Shown here: positions 23,273 through 32,000 of the stretch, piece after piece
Position numbering within the stretch: position 1 is the first letter of the stretch
Layout of the letters: each line of letters opens with the position of its first letter
NCBI RefSeq assembly: GCF_949987515.2
Contig: NC_082694.2
Span: 66,462,080 to 66,526,079, forward strand
DNA: 64,000 nt
Reading direction: 5' to 3'
Source: Delphinus delphis
Lineage: Eukaryota > Chordata > Mammalia > Artiodactyla > Delphinidae
Made by a program: the position numbers and the translations under genes
The notes under the pieces: generated by a model
The model's input: only the letters and a program-made list of their open reading frames with translations
Told to the model about the DNA's origin: nothing
Database searches by the model: none

Positions 23273-24293
23273 TCTTACACCTTTTGACTCAGAAATTCTA
23301 TTCCTAAGACTCTAAGGAAATAGTATAAACTATGGACAAAGATTTATATATAAAATTATATATAAATTATCACATTATTTATAAGAGAAAAATATATACA
23401 ATTTAAAAATAATTCAACAATTGGAGAATGGTGAAAAAATCATGTTGTAACTTTATAACTTTGTGCAGTTATTAAAATGCTGGCTTTGAAGCATTTTTAA
23501 GATAAATTTTGGGCTTCCCTGGTGGTGCAGTGGTTAAGAATCCGTCTGCCAATGCAAGGGACACGGGTTCGAGCCCTGGTCCAGGAAGATCCCACATGCT
23601 GTGGAGCAACTAAGCCTGTGTGCCACAACTACTGAGACTGCGCTCTACAGCTCATGAGCCAGAACTACTGAGCCCATGAGCCACAACTACGGAAGCCCGC
23701 GTGCCTAGAGCCCGTGCTCCGCAACAAGAGAAGCCACCGCAATGAGAAGCCTGCACACCACAACGAAGAGTAGCCCCCGCTCGCCGCACCTAGAGAAAAG
23801 CCCGTGCACAGCTACAAAGACCCAACTCAGCCAAAAATAAAAATAAATAGAATAAATTAATTTATTAAAAAAAAGATAAGTTGTGATGATGTGATGCTGA
23901 TGACTTACATACCATTAAGTAAAAAAGCAGAACACAACCCTGTGTGATCTTGGCCATATAAAAACAACTTCTGTGGAAAAGATGCTAAAATGTTAACAGT
24001 TGTGATTTATGCATGGTGAGATTATGGTGACTGGAAAAAAAAGTTTAAAGAAGAAAATAAAAATTCCATAATGGGCCTATGCTACTTTAAAAATTTGAAA
24101 AGTAAGCATAAGAATAATAAAATACAGTTTGCCAGTGAAAATATGAAATTACTCAAAAAAGGGGAAGGAAAAGAAAATTTTCCTGTAATTACAGCACTCT
24201 GATCTAAAACAACTGCTATTAACATTCTGCTGTCTGCCCTTTTGGTCGTGTGTGTGTGTGCGCATGTGTGTGTGAGTTCATGTAAGTGCATGC

Positions 24294-24333
<40 letters not shown>

Positions 24334-26059
24334 GAGCCTCTGTAGGCATCTCAGGCTCTGTCCCATGGGGATCAGCGGCTGAGCCTGGGGCTGCCCACAC
24401 ACCTTGGGCTAATGCTCACCTGCGGATAAATTAGAACTGACACATAGGGCTGTGTCTGGAGAAAATGGTTAGGAATTTGGGAAAACCAAGGATGCTCTCA
24501 AATCCAGGGTGGACATGTGTTTCAAGTTCTACAAAGTAAAGACAGGAGATGAATTCAAGGTATACTAATTAATTCTGCCTGGCAACCACCTTCAGGTTCA
24601 AGTTAGGAGAAAGTCAGACCTAGAGACCAACGCCTCCCCACCCCCCGGACTGAGGTTTGTGACTTCCCTCTTTGCTCAGGGCAGTTCTCCTTTGGATGAG
24701 AGATCTGGAACCTTCCTTCCTATTGGCTCCAGTACAATTACTGGCTGAGTTGCAAGCAGTCGATGTCGCTTCAGCTAAATGCTTGGGTGCCTCTTCTATA
24801 CAGTTTACCTAAAAGGGGCTTCTGACAGTGTAAGGCAATTAATTCTAGCAGTGAGGGGACTGAGGGAGCTCCCAAACTTCCCTTGAGGTCAAAACAGGCT
24901 GGAGAAACTTTTGGCAAATATTAATTTTTTTCTAAGATAGGTCTGTGCAACGAGGGGCCCTCCCCCAGTCAAGGAGTGGGGAGCAGACACAGGAGCTGAT
25001 TGACTGATCAAGAATCCTCCTGAGCTGGGCTCCGGGACAAGGGAAGGGCAGGTGGCGAGGCGAGAGACAGCCGAGGGGGGCGCAGGGTCTATGAGACTGA
25101 AAAGGAACGAAGCCCCAGCAACTCTGGGCCCCGTGTGAATGAGGGCCTGTCTTCATCCTCCGAGGAGTATTTCAGGACTCGGGCCTGACAGATCATTTCA
25201 GGACATTCACTAGACACCCAGGAATAGCTCTTGGCTCCAGTCACAAGATTCGCCACCCAAACTCATCCATTTCCCTAATGGTACAATCCTCCTCTCTATC
25301 CGACCCGGGAGACTGGGTCACCATAGAGAAAATGCTGATTCTATAAAAACCCGCGCCGTGGGATAGCCGAGGTGGAGGCATAATTCTCAGTTCAGGAAAG
25401 GGAGAGAGGAGGTGTCCAATCAATCATACAGCATCCATTAAGCAACTACTCGCAGGACACTGTGCCCGGCATTGTGGGAACAAAGCCGTCTAAGACACAG
25501 ACCCTGGGCCTGGAGAGGGATGAACACACCACCGCCTGAGAGGCCTCAGGCCTAACACAGGCCCTTTGAGAGAAGGCCAGGTTGTATGGCTCCAGTGTGT
25601 GTCACGTTGGCTAGGGAAGCGAAGAAAGCTTGTTCTCTCCCTGGCAGTGCTACAGACTCACTGCTGTGACCACAGTGTGTGTGTTGGGGAGGAACCCCAT
25701 GGGAATAATTCCAGCCCTCTGCAGGCCCTCACCCAGGGGCATTGCAAAACACTGAACACCATGTTTGTGTCAAGGCCTTGGGCACTGAAGGAAGGTGCTG
25801 GATCCCTCATACAAAGGAGACGTGACCTGAAACTGACGTGACCTGGGCACTGGCTCAAAAAGAGGCCACACGAGGCTTCCCTGGTGGCGCAGTCGTTGAG
25901 AATCCGCCTGCCGATGCAGGGGACACGGGTTCGTGCCCCGGTCCGGGAAGATCCCACATGCCACGGAGCGCCTGGGCCCGTGAGCCATGGCCGCTGAGCC
26001 TGCGCGTCCGGAGCCTGTGCTCCGCAACGGGAGAGGCCACAACAGTGAGAGGCCCGCGT

Positions 26060-26090
<31 letters not shown>

Positions 26091-29000
26091 GAGGCAGCAC
26101 GTTCAGACACAGGCCCAACGCCACCCAAAGACATGAACTCCTTGTGCCTCTGAACCTTGTGGCCCTAACTGCCTGTTTGCCTCATGTTCTTATGAATTGT
26201 ACCAAGCAGGGAGCAGGGTGGACGGGGTAGGGAGAGGAAAAAGAAAACTCACTGGGATTCCAGGAGCATGTCGTGTCCATGGGGGGACATCTCCTGCCAA
26301 GTGCTTTGGAATTTTAGCTTTATGTTTCTTCAGGGACAACTGAGGCTTTTTTAAGTCTGATGTGAAAGATGTTTTCCTGGTGACCATGGGACTTCTGTGC
26401 GCCTGCCCAGCTGGGCCTCCAAAACTCTTAAGAATATGTGGGGTACCATAGCTGGGAGTATCCAACGAGACAAGGGCACCAGGAGGAGGAGACAAAGGGA
26501 GGTGATGACTTATGCCTGGAGTGGCCTTGTGAGCGGGGGCTTGAGGGAGGCGAATAGAGACAGGCGCAGGAACCCCAGCCCATCATTGATTTCAACACCT
26601 GCATTTACACGGGTGGGAGCAAGGAGAGCCAGCCTCGGGGGTCTCATAAAGAAAGGCTCAGCAGAGAGGTGAGTGAAGAGAAAGTGTTTCCGAAGTGCTA
26701 CCTGACTTTAGAGGTTCAACTGAGACTATTCTTTGAGAGAGGAGTTGCTGCTTCTGATAAAGAGCGAGGAGGGAGAGATAAAGGAGTCGTCTATTGTTGG
26801 GCCTTGGAGATGGAAGAAGCAGAGAGCTTCTATCTGGGGAGGAGCTATTCTCAGCCAACACAGTGCATTAGACCCGTCCTAATGCAGAGCTAAAAGTGAG
26901 GCTCAGACTGCAAGAAGCTAACGGCAGGGCTGTGGCAGGAGAAGGTCACCCACCACTGTCCGTTCTCCCTATCCTATCAAACGCCAGGATATCCCTCCCT
27001 CCTGTCGGGAAATGCAGGGGAAGCTCTTAAGGAAGGCCCAGAACACGGGGCACTGTGGTACATGTAGAATTAGCGCCTCTGGCTTACAGCGCATCCTCCC
27101 TGGCTCCCCTCATCTGACTGGTGGGTGGCCGTTAAATGGTAGGAGTATGAGACCAAGAACAGCAAGAGGAATACAAAAGGTGACCAGGGAGGGACATGTA
27201 TGCTGATCAGAGAGGAATTTAAAGGGCCTTGGGAAGGATAAAAGTTATCAGATCTTGGTCCAGTTGCTTTAGATGGGAGAGTCTTAAGTGAAAACTGGGG
27301 AGCCATATCTCTGTCTAGAACTTAGCAAGAGGGATAGAACTGCAAAAGCCTCAGCAAACTGTGCTGGGGGAAGCTAGGCAGCACAGCCCTTGTGGTGGCA
27401 GCATCAGTGTCCACAGGCAAATGCCCAGGTCCCTTCTCCAGGCCAACTCAGGCCCAGCACGGAAGGAGACCCAGTCAGAGAGGCATTCTGAATTGCCACA
27501 TTCTTAGAGTCCCTAGAGCTGGGATGCGGGAGCCTGCAAGGCAGCCACTGACCTGCTCCCCTGAATTAGGGAAAGGAAGAAGGCATTAGGCGCAGACGTT
27601 CCCGTCCCAGGGGCCAGAGAACAGGAGGCTGACAGATGCAGTGTGGGAAGCGAGCTGCAGCCAGCAGGGGCAGAAATGTCCACATGGAGACCCTCCCACT
27701 CAGCCCTGTGAGCTGGCCGCCACTCCCATCCCACCCAACATGTCCTCTACTTTCTAGTAACCATTCACTCACCCACCCCACGGGGTGTCATAATTCATGC
27801 CAAGTGAGAGAGCTGACGTGCATTGCACATACTGAATTGACTCTCCAAATAAATGTTAAAGACAAAACAAGGCACCGGCTCTGTGGATTTTTTATACATG
27901 CTAACTCCCTAAGCACAAGAGACGGGCTTACCCGAATCTTTCAGGGGATAAAAAGACATCTATCTGACCCTGAGGAGGCCCTTTAAAAATTCTAAGGCAG
28001 AAGTGAACGTGGGCAGCTTCAGAACCAAGAGACTCAATTTAACTGAAAGCACCACCATCCATTTAGCACCTGCTCTGTGAAGGCCCAGGGCCAGCAGGCA
28101 CCTTGGGTTGGGGAGGGCTGCAGGAGGGGTGATGGCTGATGGGCACAAAGAGGGAATAAGTCATCCCCTGCCCTCGGACACACGGGCAGGGAGAAGGTCA
28201 GGCAGGACCACGGCAGCATCGTTTAAGCACAAATGCCACAGGTGCTGGAGAAGAAGGAGATCACATCTGGGGCAGAGAAATCAGGAAAGCTTCCTTCTGG
28301 GTAGATCTGGAAGGTGGGGGAACAACTGACAAATTCCAGTGTGCCTATTTATTTTATGGCCTTGTTTCAAGGTCAAACCACAAGTCTGAGATTCTATTTC
28401 AACTGCCAAGTTGGGATTGATGTCTCCTTCCCACTTTTAGTTCCTTGGAAAAGCAGGTCGCAGTAAAAGCCATGTACTATTATTACCCTCAGGAGGAATG
28501 CCAAGAACAGAGTTCAAAGATCTCCTGCCCCCAGAGCCAAGCCTAGCCTGAGCATGTACAATGGACAGGATCCAGCCAAGTGCAGCCCCAGCCAATCCCC
28601 AGAGCTCTGGTGGGAATGTGTTTAATTGGATGGCACTGGCTTTGAGTGGGCCCAGAAAATACCGGTCTCATGACAATTGGCAGATCAGTTCGCTGCACAG
28701 CGCTGCGCCTGGCTGAAACAGGGGCAAGCCAAGGGGTATCTGAAGGTGCAACAAAATTAGAGGTGGAAGTGTCCTCTCAAAGCCTCTTTCAAGGCCCAGC
28801 CCAGTCTGACCTCCTTCTCCCAAGTCTTTAGATTGCCACACATCCCTGGACTGACTGTAGCCTTCATATTGCTCCACCAGATGGCCTGTGTTCCAGTTAT
28901 GTACATGCTAGTTTCCCACGTGAGCCCTGGACCCTTCCTACAATGCCCAGCATAGCATGTTACGTACAGCAAGTGTCCAATAAATACTGCTTGCTTGACG

Positions 29001-32000
29001 ATAACCACCTCTCCCCTTTCTTTTCACCAGGCAACCAGAAGACCTTTCTGAAATCTTGTGACAGAGTGCTTTGAAGTTCTAGGTAAGATATTTTGGAACT
29101 GTGCAGTAGTCCCCACTCAGGTAGCAGGGCAGATTTCCTGAGAGGCTGTGAAAACTGGGCCCTAAGTCTAGCACCACAAAGGAAGATTTGCGGGCCCTTT
29201 TCTTAGGCAGCATCGAGTTATCTTAGGAACCCAGAGGCGATTTTATTTTCCTCCTGCCGTGGCAGCCCCAATTCAGCTGTCCTCACCCAGCACTGCAGCC
29301 CCTTCTTGGGTCATGACCTGTTCCTACCCTCAGATCCAGCGGAATGGGCTGAAGGTCAAGAAAACTGCCCTGTAGGACCTGGTCCTTTATCCTGGAACAT
29401 GTTCAAAAGGAGAATATCAAAAAGCACACACAGACATACTGATGACTGTGTTTGGAAAGGTTTTGTGATGGAAATCTAAAACCCAGAACTGAAAAAACAA
29501 AAAAAACAAAAAACACCTCACCTGTAACCACAAAGAGATTCAGTCTGATTCAGTGGCTTGGAAACTGGTATCCAAAAACACCCCAGCTGGTAGGTCAGGA
29601 AACTTCTACCCTCCCACAGGCTGTGGGGCTTTCAATTGTCTCTCTCAGACCCGCTCTGAGGGTGGAAGGTACAAAACCAACCAGGAAAGGGTATTTTCCC
29701 CCTCCCTTTGAATCCCCGCAGCCTACCTGAATACTTATTTCCAGCCAGCAAAAGGGGCTTGGCCATTTTGACACACAACAAAGGGGCCTTCTCTAACCTC
29801 CCAAGTGTGTCTGAGGTGACTCTTGCTGTCACCTGCCAAATTACCTTACCCAACCTTAGCTTTCATCTCAGCTCTCTTTGATCACCCTCCCTCCATCACA
29901 CCCACCCAGCTTTCTATTTTCTCTTCCTTCACAAAACAAATGCCCCTGGAATGGTTCTAAGGCAGAACAAGTCTAGATTCTAGCCAAGAGCCAACCTCAA
30001 GGCACAGACACATGATACATCAGAAGAGCAAGGTTTTGGAGTTCGAGACTCAAGTCATCCACTCAGTCTGAGCCTGTTTCCTCATCTGTGAAACAGAACA
30101 AAAATTCCCATCTCAGTGCCCACGGTCAACAGTGAATGAGTAACATTTGTAAAGTGCATGGCCCATAGCCACATTCAGTTAATATCTGCTGAATGAGCCC
30201 ATCACACTTCATTCATCTTCCCCGGACAGCCATCCTACACAATTTCCCTAGCTCCGAGATCTTCCCTTAAGAACAGACTCTTTCCTCCCCTGAAGGTAAT
30301 AACGTAGGCACTCTTCTTGGAAATCTGAAAACAGTTCACTGCTTCGGCGCTATCTGGAGGTCTCTGCAGCGGGCTGTGGGCAGTGGAAAGTGAACGGCAG
30401 GCCAGAATCTGAATGGGCTGAGAATCTGAAGGTGTTACTTAGACCACTTTTTTGGTCCTTATATATTCTGGATCCACCACACAGCATAATCTCTATGCTG
30501 GATCCTGGCAATAACATCCCTGAGACAGCTACCCTTCTGGGAAAGGTCTCTTCAATTCTAAGTAGTTTGAACATTAACCCTGTTGGAATCAGTTGGTCAA
30601 CCATCAACCAGAGGAAGAAAGCAGCATTTGACACAGCAATGCCTCCACCAGACTACCCTTCCCCATAAGCTGCCCCTCACAGCAGTGTTGCTACTGCCCA
30701 AGGCTTGGGTGGGGAGGGAAGTTCTGATCTGAACTGACTGCCCATTATCACTTCCCCCTTTGCCACCATGAAGGGGAGAGTCCACAGCAGCCAGGATGAC
30801 TAATTAATAACATCAGCTCATGCTTCCTGAACGCTTACTGCCTCCCAGGTACTGTGAATGCCTTATCCATGTCATCTCATCATGTTGAATCTTCACCACA
30901 ATTCTGTGAAGTAAGGACTCTTGTTGCCCCATTTTACAGATTAAGAAACCGAGGCTTACTGGCATTAGGGGACTTTCTCAAGGGTGCATAGCTCTTACAA
31001 ACAGCACTGGGATACAGAACCAAGTCTGCCTCCAGCCCCAGCAAAAGACACTAGGCTCTAAGGAACCAGAAGGAAACCAGTACTGAACTTACCTGATAGG
31101 AAAGGCCATCCTTTCGGGGGCTGAGGCCTATTTCCTCCATGGATGGGGTGTTCATCATCACCTCAGTCATCTCGGCTGATCTCAGATAGTCAGGGCTGCC
31201 AAGAAACCCAGAGCAAAAGTCAACAAACACACGCACTTTCACATGCCTACTCTCAGTGCCTTCTGCTGTTAAATTAGAGGACTGCCTGGAAGCAGGATGA
31301 GAGGTGTTCAAAACAGAACTCGCTGAAAAACGAGCTCATGCCCCGAGGAAGCACCTTACAAGCCTAGAGCATCAGGGCTCTCAACCTCCACCAACAAAGC
31401 TCATTGTCTGAAAACCGCTCTGGCAAACCTCCTCTTCCCTCCTCTCCTGTACTAGTCCCTACTGGCACAGAGCGACTCTGGATTTTCTTTTAAGTGACAG
31501 AACTAGAAAAAAAATAAAAACAGTAAGTAGCTGAGGCCGTCTATCTATATTAAAACCAATTCAACCCGTCTCTAGGGGAACTGAATATTATCATTACATA
31601 ATGATAACAGGTCAACCTCAGAGAAACCAAGTTCGATAATGCTGCCTTCCTAAATTTCTCTCTGTGTCTCTGGTGTTCCTTTTTGCAAAATGTCCCACTT
31701 AAAGCCCCAAAGGGTCAGCTTTCTGAAAGCTTCACATCTGCCATCCAACCTCCTTCTCTAGCCCCAGCCACAGCAGCTGCAAGCTCACAGCTTGAAAAAC
31801 ATCCCCTGGATTAAAAGCCTTAAGGATGCCCGGACTCTGACTGCAAAGGAAATTTCCAGAGGGGCCAAGCTGGCCCACCAATGGCTGACATGTGAAAGTG
31901 CTTTGTACTCTGTAAGCAGGATACAAATGTTCCATTATCCTCACACAAGCCATGGGCACGTACAGGGTCCCGAATGTGTAATGCCAAATAGCACATACCA

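Larger units (their letters stand above)
9912..31092 (-). other. LBH: LBH intron 2
   Basis: This phase-0 intron of 21181 bp runs from GTAAGT to TTATTTCAG. It holds six CHR SINEs, a hAT transposon remnant, two L1M 3' ends and several MIRs, listed separately. The unique parts include two candidate regulatory clusters (about 11305-11425 and 17460-17545). No additional exon is evident. Confidence 0.9.

Noticed and set aside
24082..24402. Frame encoding a Thr-His repeat
   Set aside because: Translation of a (GT)n microsatellite.
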